A stretch of 64,000 nucleotides of DNA from Kiritimatiellaceae bacterium (GCA_013141415.1 JABFQY010000001.1:62001-126000); one strand, 5' to 3'; counted from the stretch's first letter, positions 48,980 through 58,577 are shown. Numbers and translations: made by a program. Notes: generated by a model from the letters alone, not told the origin.

Positions 48980-49444
48980 ATGGCAAACGAAATTTTAAAG
49001 AGCGGACTGGATCCCGCCTGCATCCGGGTGGAGTTAAATGCGACCGGCCGGGATGAGGCCATTCGCGAACTGGTCGGACTGATTCACGCAAAGCATCGTC
49101 TGCGCAATATGGAAGATGTTGTGCAGGTCGTGATGGACCGCGAACAAAAGATGAGCACCAGCCTGGAAAACGGCATCGCTGTTCCTCACGGGAAATCCGC
49201 CTCGATTGACAAGCTGCTGGTGGCGGTCGGAATAAAGCAGAAGGGCATTGATTTCAAAAGTGCCGACGGCCAGCCTTCAAAAATCATCATACTGATTCTT
49301 TCCTCGGTGACACAGGCCGGTCCTCATGTTCGCTGTCTGGCGGAAATCGGACGACTGTTGCAGTCGGAAACCAACCGTAAAAAAATTCTAACGGCAAAGG
49401 ATGCGGAGACCATCTTCAGGATCATGACGGACACGGGCATTTGA
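48980..49444 (+). CDS. PTS EIIA-type (PtsN-like) protein in the ATP synthase operon
   Basis: 154 residues, a paralogue of the protein encoded at 48279-48725. The phospho-His is in GIAVPHGKSAS (about residue 70). DREQKMSTSLENG and LSSVTQAGPHVRCLAEIGR align block by block with the partner. AGGACAG supplies the SD. Only 3 nt separate its stop from the atpB start, so it must be co-transcribed with the F-type ATPase genes. It occupies the place where atpI is found in many bacteria. A regulatory input from PEP-dependent phosphorylation to the ATP synthase locus is possible but speculative. Confidence 0.88.
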   Translation: MANEILKSGLDPACIRVELNATGRDEAIRELVGLIHAKHRLRNMEDVVQVVMDREQKMSTSLENGIAVPHGKSASIDKLLVAVGIKQKGIDFKSADGQPSKIIILILSSVTQAGPHVRCLAEIGRLLQSETNRKKILTAKDAETIFRIMTDTGI

Positions 49445-49447
49445 ACC

Positions 49448-50446
49448 ATGCAAAACAGATTATCCATTCGGCCTCTTCGTAACGGGTTAACCCCGGCGGG
49501 CCGCTGGATGTGTGCGCTCCTCATTACATTTCTGTTTGGAATTACCGATTTGTCTGTCGCAAGCGTACCGGAAGCCGCCGCGGAGCATCCGGTTTCTGCG
49601 GACGTACCGACCGAAGAACATCTGCCCGCCAGCGCGCCGGTAGTTTTCACTGTCGCCAGTGTGCCGGTTACCAACTCGATGCTTACCGGCTGGCTGGCCG
49701 CGTTTATTTTGATCGGTGTCTCCCTGAGGTTTCGTCAACAGGTACGGGTCGGACACCAAACCATGTTTACCGGCGCGGTCGAATCGCTGGTGATTTTCCT
49801 GCACGGATTTCTGGCGGACATTATGGGGGAAAAGCTGGCGCGGAAAACCTTCTGGCTGCTGGGCTCCTTTTTCATTTTTATTCTCTGCTCCAACTGGCTG
49901 GGATTGTTTCCAGGCATTGGAAGCATCGGCTGGGGACACGCGACGGAGCATATGTTCAAGGTGACTCAACCGCTGTTTCGCGGAGTTAACGCCGATCTCA
50001 ACACGACGCTGGCACTGGGCGCATTGTTTTTCCTGTTCTGGTTTATCTGGGCGTGGAAAGAAAACGGGCCGGTCGGCATCTTAAAACACATTTTTGCGCC
50101 CAAGGGCGGGCTGAAGGGCATCATGTACTTTGTCATGGCGATTGTGTTTCTGGCGGTCGGATTTCTGGAAGTGTTTTCTATTATTATCCGTCCGTTTTCA
50201 CTGGCGCTTCGGTTGTACGGCAATATTTTTGCCGGAGAAGTCATGCTGGAAACCATGCTACATAAAATTCCTGCGCTCGGCTGGTTGCTGCCGGTTCCGT
50301 TTTATCTGATGGAAGTGCTGGTCGGGCTGATTCAGGCCTTTGTTTTCACCCTTCTTTGTGCTGTTTTTGTTATGTTAATTTGCAGTCACGAGGGCGAAGA
50401 GAATCATCCGGAGCAGGAGATTGTTTCGGATGCACAACAACAGTAA
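49448..50446 (+). CDS. atpB: F-type ATP synthase subunit a
   Basis: 332 residues, longer than the usual 240-270 because of about 75 residues before the first core helix. This extension starts with a signal-like segment (ALLITFLFGITDLSVAS) and a Pro/Ala/Glu-rich periplasmic stretch. The core has LLGSFFIFILCSNWLGLFPG and the essential Arg in PFSLALRLYGNIFAGE, followed by the last helices (PFYLMEVLVGLIQAFVFTLLCAVFV). It forms the stator half-channels for ions. First of eight consecutive atp genes in standard order. Confidence 0.96.
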   Translation: MQNRLSIRPLRNGLTPAGRWMCALLITFLFGITDLSVASVPEAAAEHPVSADVPTEEHLPASAPVVFTVASVPVTNSMLTGWLAAFILIGVSLRFRQQVRVGHQTMFTGAVESLVIFLHGFLADIMGEKLARKTFWLLGSFFIFILCSNWLGLFPGIGSIGWGHATEHMFKVTQPLFRGVNADLNTTLALGALFFLFWFIWAWKENGPVGILKHIFAPKGGLKGIMYFVMAIVFLAVGFLEVFSIIIRPFSLALRLYGNIFAGEVMLETMLHKIPALGWLLPVPFYLMEVLVGLIQAFVFTLLCAVFVMLICSHEGEENHPEQEIVSDAQQQ

Positions 50447-50462
50447 GAAAAGGAGATAAAAT

Positions 50463-50648
50463 ATGGACCCATCAATGCATATCGGTATTGCGGCAGCTGG
50501 TGCCGCGTTGGCTGTAGGGTGGATCGGTTATGGCGCGGTCTCTGCGGTCGGTCGGAACCCCGGAGCGAGCACGAAAGTTATGGTACAGGCGATTCTGGCG
50601 ATTGCCTTTGCCGAAGCCTGCGTGTTTTACGCAATTTTCCTGAAGTAG
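50463..50648 (+). CDS. atpE: F-type ATP synthase subunit c
   Basis: Only 61 residues, among the shortest c subunits. It is a hairpin of two helices with loop SAVGRNPGAS and the ion-carrying Glu in the second helix, AIAFAEACVFYAI. The Na+ signature is missing: the helix-1 position equivalent to Gln32 of Ilyobacter is a hydrophobic residue, and the Glu is followed by Ala rather than Ser or Thr. A proton-type rotor is therefore more likely. AAGGAGATAAAAT is the SD. Confidence 0.94.
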   Translation: MDPSMHIGIAAAGAALAVGWIGYGAVSAVGRNPGASTKVMVQAILAIAFAEACVFYAIFLK

Positions 50649-50670
50649 GCCGCAGGGCAGACGGAGCATC

Positions 50671-51210
50671 ATGAGTACATTGTTGATACTGGCTGTCATC
50701 GAAAACCCCCTTCTGAAATTCGGCGTCAACTGGTATGACTTCATCTCTCAGGCCGTCGCGTTTCTGATCATCGCATGGATTTTGAATAAGTTTGTATTCA
50801 AGACCGTGATGAAAACGGTGGCGGATCGGCAGAGAGAGGCCGATGAGGCGGTCGCCAACAATGAGCGGGCGCGGCGCGAACTTCAGGCCGTCGAGGAGGC
50901 GCGTAAAGAGGTGCTGCACAAAGCGCAGGAACATGCCGAAAAAGTTGTGTCCGAAGCCAAAGCCAACGTGGCCGAACTGCTGAGTCAGGAAAAAATCCGC
51001 TGCGAACTGCTCGGTAATGAGATGCTGGCGAAAGCGCGCGAGGATGCTCAGCTTGATCAGGCGCGCCTGAAAACAGAACTCAAAGCCGAAATCGCAACGA
51101 TGGTTGTGAATCTGACCGCGAAGCTGGCGCAAATGAATTTGACCGCCGCCGATCAGGATCGGCTGGTGCAGTCGGCGATTCATGAGATTGCCGCGTCTTC
51201 GCAGGAATAA
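50671..51210 (+). CDS. atpF: F-type ATP synthase subunit b
   Basis: 179 residues. One N-terminal membrane helix (about 20-42, DFISQAVAFLIIAWILNKFVF) is followed by a long, charged, Ala-rich coiled coil (RQREADEAVANNERARRELQ onward) and the C-terminal delta-binding part (NLTAKLAQMNLTAADQDRLV). It forms the peripheral stalk joining a to delta/alpha. The start at 50671 has GGAGCATC, a usable SD. It lies 22 nt after atpE and 1 nt before atpH. Confidence 0.95.
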   Translation: MSTLLILAVIENPLLKFGVNWYDFISQAVAFLIIAWILNKFVFKTVMKTVADRQREADEAVANNERARRELQAVEEARKEVLHKAQEHAEKVVSEAKANVAELLSQEKIRCELLGNEMLAKAREDAQLDQARLKTELKAEIATMVVNLTAKLAQMNLTAADQDRLVQSAIHEIAASSQE

Positions 51211-51211
51211 T

Positions 51212-51613
51212 ATGAAGCTCACCCGTCAGAACCGCCGAAACGCCCGCCTTCTGTGGCAATCCGTTTCCGTCAACGGCACTCCCGATGCGAACCGTATCCG
51301 GGAGGCGGTTCAGGCTGTGAAGCAGCGCGACGGGCGCGACGCCGAAGCCGTTTTGAGGTGCTTCGTGCAACGGCTGGAAGTTTACATCCGTACGAACCGA
51401 GTCGGCATCACCAGTGCGGCCCGGCTTTCGACTCCGCAGCAGGAACAGCTTTCAGGGATGTTTCGCAAAACAGAATCGGTGAAAGCCGGGGTCAGTTTTT
51501 CGGTTGATCCTGCCGTCATCGGCGGGTTGAGAGTTGAGCAAGGATATCAGGTAACGGATCTGACCATTGCGCGGCAATTGGAAATATTGCAGGACAAGTT
51601 ATTGGGAAAATGA
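51212..51613 (+). CDS. atpH: F-type ATP synthase subunit delta (short form)
   Basis: 133 residues against about 175-180 in most bacteria. The N-terminal helical domain is reduced to about 70 residues (NRRNARLLWQSVSVNG, REAVQAVKQRDGRDAEAVLRCFVQRLEVY), whereas the C-terminal part is typical: VGITSAARLSTPQQEQL, FSVDPAVIGGLRVEQG and LEILQDKL. GCAGGAA 5 nt upstream sets the start at 51212. It should cap the alpha subunits and hold the b stalk. The shortening is worth noting because helices 1-3 of delta normally contact alpha. Confidence 0.88.
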   Translation: MKLTRQNRRNARLLWQSVSVNGTPDANRIREAVQAVKQRDGRDAEAVLRCFVQRLEVYIRTNRVGITSAARLSTPQQEQLSGMFRKTESVKAGVSFSVDPAVIGGLRVEQGYQVTDLTIARQLEILQDKLLGK

Positions 51614-51645
51614 ATTTTTCGGACGGAAAGGCTGGTTAACGCACT

Positions 51646-53175
51646 ATGCAATCTATCGTGGCGGACATTGAACAGACTCTCGCACAATTTCACCCGGAGG
51701 CGCAGAGCGAGGAAACGGGCAAGGTCATGGAAGTTGGCGATGGCGTGGCCCGGATCGAAGGGTTGCGTAATATCCGGCTGAACGAAATGATCGACTTCGG
51801 TAACGGGGTGACCGGTCTGGCATTGAATCTTGAAGAAAACAGCGTGGGCGCTGTGGTTCTGAGCGGCGCTGAAACCGTCCGCGAAGGACAGACCGTCCGT
51901 TCGACCGGCCGGTTGCTCGAAATTCCCTGCGGTCGCGCCATGCTTGGCCGCGTGGTGGATCCTCTCGGACATCCGCTCGACGGCAAAGGCCCGATTGATG
52001 CTGCGGGGATGAATCCGGTGGAGCGTTCGGCGCCTGGCATTATCGGCCGGCAGTCGGTTTCCGTGCCGTTGCAAACCGGCATTCTCGCCATTGACGCGGT
52101 GATTCCGATCGGACGAGGCCAGCGCGAACTGATCATCGGCGACCGTTCGACCGGCAAGACGACCATCGCGGTGGATGCCATTATTAATCAGGCGCGCCTG
52201 AACCATGAAGCTGAAGTCGCCGGGGACACCAATGTTCATCCGGTGTTTTCGGTTTATGTGGCGATCGGACAGCGGCAATCGAGCGTGGCGCAGGTTGTGC
52301 GCGTACTGGAAGAGCACGGCGCGCTGAAGTACACGGTGGTGGTGGTGGCTACGGCGGCTGATTCGGCGGCCATGCAATATCTGGCTCCGTTCAGCGGCAC
52401 GGCGATCGGCGAGTGGTTTATGGATCACGGCATGGATGCGCTGGTGGTGTACGACGATCTTTCTAAACACGCGGTGGCCTACCGGCAGATGTCGCTGGTT
52501 TTGCGCCGGCCTTCCGGACGCGAAGCGTATCCGGGCGATATTTTTTATCTGCACAGCCGCCTGCTGGAGCGCTCGGCCTGTATGTCGAAAGCGCACGGCG
52601 GCGGAACGCTCACCTCGCTTCCAATCATTGAAACTCAAATCGGCGACGTATCCGCCTATATTCCGACTAATGTCATTTCCATCACCGACGGGCAGATTTA
52701 TCTGGAAAGCGATCTGTTCTATCAAGGGATCCGGCCCGCGATGTCGATCGGGATTTCCGTGTCGCGCGTCGGTTCCGCCGCGCAGACCAAAGCGATGAAA
52801 GAGGTGGCCGGAAAAGTGAAGCTGGAATTGGCGCAGTATTATGAAATGAAAGAGTTCGCCCAGTTCGGTTCCGATCTGGATGCCAAGACTGTCGCGCTGA
52901 TCGAACACGGACGGCGCATTACCGAGCTGTTTAAACAGACTCAATACAATCCCTTTCCGATGGAAGAAGAGGTCATTCAGCTGTGGGCGGCCCAGCAGGG
53001 CTTTTTCAACAGCACGCCGGTTGAGAAAACGCGCGAAGTCAGCGCTAAACTTCTCGAATTCATCCGGATGCGGCGGAAGAACCTGCTGAAAGATATTGCG
53101 CAGCAGAAACGGCTGACGCCGGAAATTAAGAAGGGCCTCGAAGAAGTAATGGCTGAATATCAAAGTTTGGCCTGA
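51646..53175 (+). CDS. atpA: F-type ATP synthase subunit alpha
   Basis: 509 residues, normal. It has the beta-barrel start MEVGDGVARIEGLRNIRLNE, Walker A GDRSTGKTTIAVD (about 170-180), VSVYVAIGQRQSSVAQV-like SVYVAIGQRQSS, DHGMDALVVYDDLSKHAVAYRQ, RPSGREAYPGDIFYLHSRLLER and the Arg finger block SIGISVSRVGSAAQ. It forms the non-catalytic sites of the F1 hexamer. SD GGACGGAAAGG lies before it, and atpG follows after 9 nt. Confidence 0.98.
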   Translation: MQSIVADIEQTLAQFHPEAQSEETGKVMEVGDGVARIEGLRNIRLNEMIDFGNGVTGLALNLEENSVGAVVLSGAETVREGQTVRSTGRLLEIPCGRAMLGRVVDPLGHPLDGKGPIDAAGMNPVERSAPGIIGRQSVSVPLQTGILAIDAVIPIGRGQRELIIGDRSTGKTTIAVDAIINQARLNHEAEVAGDTNVHPVFSVYVAIGQRQSSVAQVVRVLEEHGALKYTVVVVATAADSAAMQYLAPFSGTAIGEWFMDHGMDALVVYDDLSKHAVAYRQMSLVLRRPSGREAYPGDIFYLHSRLLERSACMSKAHGGGTLTSLPIIETQIGDVSAYIPTNVISITDGQIYLESDLFYQGIRPAMSIGISVSRVGSAAQTKAMKEVAGKVKLELAQYYEMKEFAQFGSDLDAKTVALIEHGRRITELFKQTQYNPFPMEEEVIQLWAAQQGFFNSTPVEKTREVSAKLLEFIRMRRKNLLKDIAQQKRLTPEIKKGLEEVMAEYQSLA

Positions 53176-53184
53176 CGGACAGCT

Positions 53185-54081
53185 ATGGCAAATTTACGCG
53201 ACATCCGACGGCGCATCAAATCGATCCGCTCCATGGCCAAAATCACCAAGGCCATGCAGATGGTGTCGATTTCAAAAATGAAGCGCGCCCAGCAGGCGGC
53301 GTTGTACGGAATTCCCTACGCCGACATGCTGAACGACATCCTCACTCAGGTGACGCAATATATCGGCACCTATCAGCACGGGCTGATGGAGCAGCGGAAC
53401 GGCGAGCGGAAATTAATTATTCTGGTCGGCACGGATCGCGGATTGTGCGGCTCACTGAATACCAATATTTTCCGTGAGGTCGTTAAGTATGACCGCGACA
53501 ACACGCTGTTTGTAACCATCGGAGCCAAGGCGGCCCAGTTCGTGCAAAAAACCGGACGGCTGCTGATTGTGGATTTCGACTATAGCGATCAACCGAAACT
53601 TTCCGAAGCCCGGATGGTCTGCCGGTTCGTGGCGCAGCTTTTTATGGATGATGAAATCGACAGCGCGGATATTGTTTTCAGCGACTATGTCTCCACCTTT
53701 AAACAGGTGCCGCTGACATGGCGCTTCCTGCCGGCAGGACAGTCGCAGGAATTTTTCGACCTGATGCCGGAAACGCTGAGACGCACCAAAATGGAGCAGG
53801 CGCAGCAGGGTCTGAAAAACATCGTAGAATTCAGTTTTGAACCGAATGCCAACACCGTCTATGAATCACTTCTATTGCGCAGTCTGGATTATCAGCTGCT
53901 GCAAATCATGCGCGAAGTCCGTGCCAGCGAACACAGCGCCCGCATGGTGTCGATGAAGCAGGCGACGGATAATGCCAGAGACATGAACAACAGCCTGCAG
54001 CTGGTTCATAACAACCTTCGGCAGGCGTCTATCACGAAAGAACTTTTGGAAATTGGCAGCGCCGCCGGAATCGATGGATAA
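53185..54081 (+). CDS. atpG: F-type ATP synthase subunit gamma
   Basis: 298 residues, the central shaft. The N-terminal helix has NLRDIRRRIKSIRSMAKITKAMQMVSISKM (read in two parts), the Rossmann-like middle has LIILVGTDRGLCGSLNTNIF, and the C-terminal helix has LLRSLDYQLLQIMREVRASEHSARMVSMKQATDNA in outline. The 16 bases around its start (53177-53192) are identical to those around the start of the EIIA gene at 48980. Confidence 0.97.
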   Translation: MANLRDIRRRIKSIRSMAKITKAMQMVSISKMKRAQQAALYGIPYADMLNDILTQVTQYIGTYQHGLMEQRNGERKLIILVGTDRGLCGSLNTNIFREVVKYDRDNTLFVTIGAKAAQFVQKTGRLLIVDFDYSDQPKLSEARMVCRFVAQLFMDDEIDSADIVFSDYVSTFKQVPLTWRFLPAGQSQEFFDLMPETLRRTKMEQAQQGLKNIVEFSFEPNANTVYESLLLRSLDYQLLQIMREVRASEHSARMVSMKQATDNARDMNNSLQLVHNNLRQASITKELLEIGSAAGIDG

Positions 54082-54129
54082 CGGGCGGCAGAATTTTAAC
54101 GAAGCAATGTTCAGGAAACGAGGCGGTAA

Positions 54130-55545
<1,416 letters not shown>

Positions 55546-55547
55546 TC

Positions 55548-55826
55548 ATGGCCGCAATGCTCAGAGTAAAAATTATTACGCCGAAAGAAGTCGCCTACGA
55601 TGGAACGGCTCTGGCTGTGACAATACCGGCAGAGCAGGGCGAAATGCAGGTATATCAAGGACACATTCCGGTGCTGGCGCGTGTTATAAAAGGAATCGTT
55701 CGCATCGAAAGCCCCGGCGCAGATCCGGCCTGTTTTGCGGTGGACGAAGGCTTTTTCCGGGTGACGCAGGATGAAGTCAGTCTGCTCATCGACACGCTGC
55801 ATGCGGTGAAAACGGTCGGCGTGTAA
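55548..55826 (+). CDS. atpC: F-type ATP synthase subunit epsilon (N-terminal domain only)
   Basis: 92 residues instead of the common 130-140. The N-terminal beta-sandwich is complete (LRVKIITPKEVAYDGTALAV, PAEQGEMQVYQGHIPVLARV, FAVDEGFFRVTQDEVSLLID), but the protein stops after it. The C-terminal helical hairpin that inhibits ATP hydrolysis in E. coli and Bacillus is missing. The stop at 55826 is clear and no frameshifted continuation follows. Last gene of the atp operon; no obvious terminator is seen in the 150 nt to the HU gene. Confidence 0.93.
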   Translation: MAAMLRVKIITPKEVAYDGTALAVTIPAEQGEMQVYQGHIPVLARVIKGIVRIESPGADPACFAVDEGFFRVTQDEVSLLIDTLHAVKTVGV

Positions 55827-55976
55827 TTGCGCCGATCTTCACGAACCATCGGCTATACTTAATTATTATCGCATTTCGCCTTGCGCGCTTTCTGTGTTTG
55901 CAGTAAGAATTCCCCAACAAAAAGGGGCCGATCAAAGGCCGGAAACAGAAACCATAGTGTAACAGGAGAATCCGCA

Positions 55977-56258
55977 ATGGCAAAAGCAGCAACCAAGTCT
56001 CAGATCATCGCCAAGATCGCCGAAGACGCCGGCATCAGCAAAGTTCAGGCAAAATCAGCCCTCGAATCCATCATCGCTCAGGCCTATAAAGGTGCCGCCG
56101 CCGGCTTCACCGTTCCGGGTCTCGGCAAACTGGTTAAAGTAAAACGCAAAGCCCGCATGGGTCGTAATCCTGCCACCGGCGCGACAATCAAGATTGCCGC
56201 CAAGACGGTTCTCAAATTCCGCATCGCCAAAGCCGCCAAGGACGCTGTCCTCGGCTAA
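55977..56258 (+). CDS. hup: HU/IHF-family DNA-binding protein
   Basis: 93 residues, a histone-like nucleoid protein. SQIIAKIAEDAGISKVQAKSALESI is the helical dimer body. The DNA-binding arm is in VPGLGKLVKVKRKARMGRNPATGATIKIAAKTVLKFR; RNPATG carries the tip Pro that kinks DNA. AGGAGAA 7 nt before the ATG is the SD, so the longer frame to 55881 is not used. TATACT at 55854 may be its -10 box. A strong terminator follows. Confidence 0.94.
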   Translation: MAKAATKSQIIAKIAEDAGISKVQAKSALESIIAQAYKGAAAGFTVPGLGKLVKVKRKARMGRNPATGATIKIAAKTVLKFRIAKAAKDAVLG

Positions 56259-56278
56259 GCGTTCAGCTGGAACGAACA

Positions 56279-56309
56279 CAGCCGCCCCGCAACGGGCGGC
56301 TGTTTTTTT
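56279..56309 (+). terminator. Intrinsic terminator of hup
   Basis: CAGCCGCCC, loop CGCAAC, GGGCGGCTG, then TTTTTTT. Confidence 0.92.
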
Positions 56310-56312
56310 GAC

Positions 56313-56341
56313 TTGCTGAATTCCGTTTATCCGGATAAACA
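56313..56341 (+). promoter_or_regulatory. metF promoter, predicted leaderless
   Basis: TTGCTG (56313-56318), a 17-nt spacer and TAAACA (56336-56341), then 7 nt to the metF ATG at 56349. Confidence 0.5.
56325..56340 (+). promoter_or_regulatory. Candidate operator: perfect 16-bp palindrome over the metF -10 box
   Basis: GTTTATCCGGATAAAC is a perfect dyad lying in the spacer and covering five bases of the predicted -10 hexamer, a place where a bound repressor would block transcription. Confidence 0.5.
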
Positions 56342-56348
56342 GATTCAC

Positions 56349-57236
56349 ATGACCGTTACTCAAAAATTAAAAACAACCGGATACCCGCTGATTTCCGTGG
56401 AGTTTTTTCCGCCGAAAACCGAAGCGGCTCAAACCGCTTTCCATAAAGGGGCCGTCGAACTGACCGGCTTGAAGCCGGACTTTGTTTCAGTAACCTGCGG
56501 CGCGGGCGGTTCTGCCGCAGGCCCCACACTTGAAATTTCAAAGCAGCTGTGCGGACTCGGCTATGATGCGGTTATGCCGCACTGCACCTGCGTCGGCATG
56601 TCTCGCAGCGAATTGGCGAGCTCAACCGAGGCGCTGGTCGAACAGGGGTTTCAAAACGTTATGGCGTTGCGCGGCGATCCGCCGCGCGGAGAAAAATTTT
56701 TCAAACCGGCGGACGGTGGATTCCGCTATGCCGCCGAACTGGTTGGGTTCCTGCGAGATCGTCATCCGCAACTTTGCATCGGCGTGGCCGGTTATCCGGA
56801 AAAACATCCGGAGGCATCCAGCCTTGAAACAGATATTCGCCGGCTGAAAGAAAAAGTAGATGCCGGCGCCGACTTCATTACGACGCAGCTCTTTCTTCAC
56901 AACCATGTCTATTTTGAGTTTGTCGAAGCGTGTCGCGCAGTCGGCATCACCGTGCCGATTATTCCGGGGCTGCTGCCGGTGATTTCACTCGAACAGATCA
57001 CCCGAATGCGCACTTTCTGTGAATTCCATGTGCCGGATGAATTTCTGAGGAATCTTGAAGCGGCGAAGAATGATCCGCTCAAAATGGAACGCATCGGACT
57101 GTACTGGGCGATTGAACAGATTTCGGAACTTGTTGAAGGCGGCGCACCGGGCATTCACCTCTATCTGCTCAATCGCGCCAGAACGGCGCTCTATCCGGAA
57201 CTCTTTGCCTGTCTCTCGCGTGTTCGCGGCGGGTAG
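56349..57236 (+). CDS. metF: 5,10-methylenetetrahydrofolate reductase
   Basis: A 295-residue FAD enzyme that makes 5-methyl-THF for methionine synthesis (or for the methyl branch of C1 metabolism). It has ISVEFFPPKTEAA with the catalytic-region Glu, FVSVTCGAGGSAAG, VMPHCTCVGMSRSEL, NVMALRGDPPRG, GVAGYPEKHPEA, GADFITTQLFLHNHVYFEFVEACRAVG and IIPGLLPV, all MetF signatures. The start at 56349 is chosen over 56313 because it lies 7 nt behind a -10 box. A palindrome overlaps the promoter. It uses the folate pool supplied by FolP. Confidence 0.95.
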   Translation: MTVTQKLKTTGYPLISVEFFPPKTEAAQTAFHKGAVELTGLKPDFVSVTCGAGGSAAGPTLEISKQLCGLGYDAVMPHCTCVGMSRSELASSTEALVEQGFQNVMALRGDPPRGEKFFKPADGGFRYAAELVGFLRDRHPQLCIGVAGYPEKHPEASSLETDIRRLKEKVDAGADFITTQLFLHNHVYFEFVEACRAVGITVPIIPGLLPVISLEQITRMRTFCEFHVPDEFLRNLEAAKNDPLKMERIGLYWAIEQISELVEGGAPGIHLYLLNRARTALYPELFACLSRVRGG

Positions 57237-57240
57237 GTCT

Positions 57241-57273
57241 GGATGTTTTGGAAAAAAAGGTTCCAAAATATCC
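57241..57273 (+). repeat. TTTTGGAA/TTCCAAAA inverted repeat
   Basis: GGATGTTTTGGAA and TTCCAAAATATCC, 13-bp arms with one mismatch and a 7-nt loop. The right arm contains the predicted -35 box of the following lipoprotein gene. Confidence 0.75.
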
Positions 57274-57289
57274 GGGAAAAGGGCATATG
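57261..57289 (+). promoter_or_regulatory. Promoter of the small lipoprotein gene, predicted leaderless
   Basis: TTCCAA (57261-57266), a 17-nt spacer and CATATG (57284-57289), then 8 nt to the ATG at 57298. Confidence 0.42.
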
Positions 57290-57297
57290 GTTTCCCT

Positions 57298-57465
57298 ATG
57301 ACTGGAAAACTTACAGCCTTGGCCCTTCTCTTCATCGTACTCACAGGGTGCTCAACGCCCAAATATGAGGACGGTACAAAGCGCGAATATTCCGACATGC
57401 CTTGGAATACGCCTGCCCGCTGGGAAGGTTCGATGAACATTCCCGGTATGGGCGGATACGAGTAA
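57298..57465 (+). CDS. Small lipoprotein
   Basis: 55 residues. MTGKLTALALLFIVLTGCSTP has lipobox LTGC, so Cys18 should be lipidated. The mature part is only about 38 residues, with a compact motif SDMPWNTPARWEG and ending NIPGMGGYE. This is too short for a domain; the Trp/Pro-rich DMPWNTP motif looks conserved rather than random. The function is unknown. No SD; the promoter arrangement suggests a leaderless mRNA. It is convergent with asd (5 nt apart). Confidence 0.72.
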   Translation: MTGKLTALALLFIVLTGCSTPKYEDGTKREYSDMPWNTPARWEGSMNIPGMGGYE

Positions 57466-57470
57466 CGGTC

Positions 57471-58577
57471 TTATCCCTGCAGGATGCGCAGCATCCGGCG
57501 CAGCGGTTCGGCCGCGCCCCAGAGCAGCTGGTCGCCGCAGGTGAAGGCAGCCAGATATTCCGGCCCCATTTTCATTTTGTGAATGCGTCCGACAGGAACT
57601 GTCAGCGTGCCGGAAATTGCTGCGGGCGTCAGTCTGGCGAGCGTTTCCGCTTTAGTGTTGCCGACCACATCCACCCACTCGTTGTCGTTGCGGATGATTT
57701 CGATGATTTCTTCGACCGGAATATTTTTCTTCAGCTTAATGGTCAGACCCTGGCTGTGGCAGCGCATGGCGCCGATCCGTACGCAAAGGCCGTCAATTGC
57801 GATGGGAGTTTTGGTTCCCAGAATTTTGTTGGTTTCCGCAAAACCCTTCCACTCTTCTTTGGTCTGGCCGTCCTCGACTGCTTTGTCGATCCACGGAATC
57901 AGTGAACCTGCCAGCGGGGCGCCGAAATATTCGGTCGGCATTTCCTGACTGCGCAGACTGGCCGTCACTTTGCGGTCGATGTCGAGAATCGCGGAGGATG
58001 GCGTTTTCAAGTCAGCGGAAGCGGTCTGATGCAGCGTGCCCATCTGACTGAGCAGTTCGCGCATATTCTGTGCGCCAGCACCGGAGGCGGCCTGATAGGT
58101 CATGGATGAAAGCCACTCAACTAGGCCGGCTTTGAAGAGTCCTCCGATAGCCATCAGCATCAGGCTGACCGTGCAGTTTCCGCCGATAAAATCTTTTTTC
58201 CCGTCGGCGAGAGCGTTGTCGATGACCGGGCGGTTGATCGGGTCGAGGATAATGACGGCATCTTTGCTCATGCGCAGAGTCGAGGCGGCATCAATCCAGT
58301 ATCCATTCCACCCGGCGGCACGCAGTTTGCCGTGAACAGCCGTTGTATAATCGCCGCCTTGGCAGGTGATGATGGTATCCATGGCACCGAGCGCATCAAT
58401 GTTTGAGGCGTCGAGGAGGATGGAACTGCCGTTCCCGACATTCGGAGCGGGTTGTCCCGCCTGCGATGTGGTGAAAAACACGGGATCGATCGTTGCGAAA
58501 TCATTTTCCGCAAGCATACGTTCCATCAGCACCGAGCCGACCATGCCGCGCCATCCAACCAGACCTGTTTTCATCAT
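57471..58577 (-). CDS. asd: Aspartate-semialdehyde dehydrogenase
   Basis: A 368-residue NADPH enzyme making aspartate semialdehyde for lysine/diaminopimelate, threonine and methionine. [18 protein letters not shown] is the dinucleotide loop, [16 protein letters not shown] carries the catalytic Cys, and [13 protein letters not shown] and [20 protein letters not shown] (with the catalytic His) follow. [10 protein letters not shown] and overall length place it with the long, enterobacterial-type Asd rather than the short Gram-positive type. GGTGGAGAAA before the ATG is the SD. Confidence 0.96.
   Translation of the reverse strand: MMKTGLVGWRGMVGSVLMERMLAENDFATIDPVFFTTSQAGQPAPNVGNGSSILLDASNIDALGAMDTIITCQGGDYTTAVHGKLRAAGWNGYWIDAASTLRMSKDAVIILDPINRPVIDNALADGKKDFIGGNCTVSLMLMAIGGLFKAGLVEWLSSMTYQAASGAGAQNMRELLSQMGTLHQTASADLKTPSSAILDIDRKVTASLRSQEMPTEYFGAPLAGSLIPWIDKAVEDGQTKEEWKGFAETNKILGTKTPIAIDGLCVRIGAMRCHSQGLTIKLKKNIPVEEIIEIIRNDNEWVDVVGNTKAETLARLTPAAISGTLTVPVGRIHKMKMGPEYLAAFTCGDQLLWGAAEPLRRMLRILQG

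Noticed and set aside
50463-50648. Sodium-type ATP synthase c subunit
   Set aside because: The Gln in helix 1 and the Ser/Thr next to the helix 2 Glu that bind Na+ are absent.
55881-55976. N-terminal extension of the HU gene to an upstream ATG
   Set aside because: A strong SD lies directly before the ATG at 55977, and the protein from there has the exact HU length.
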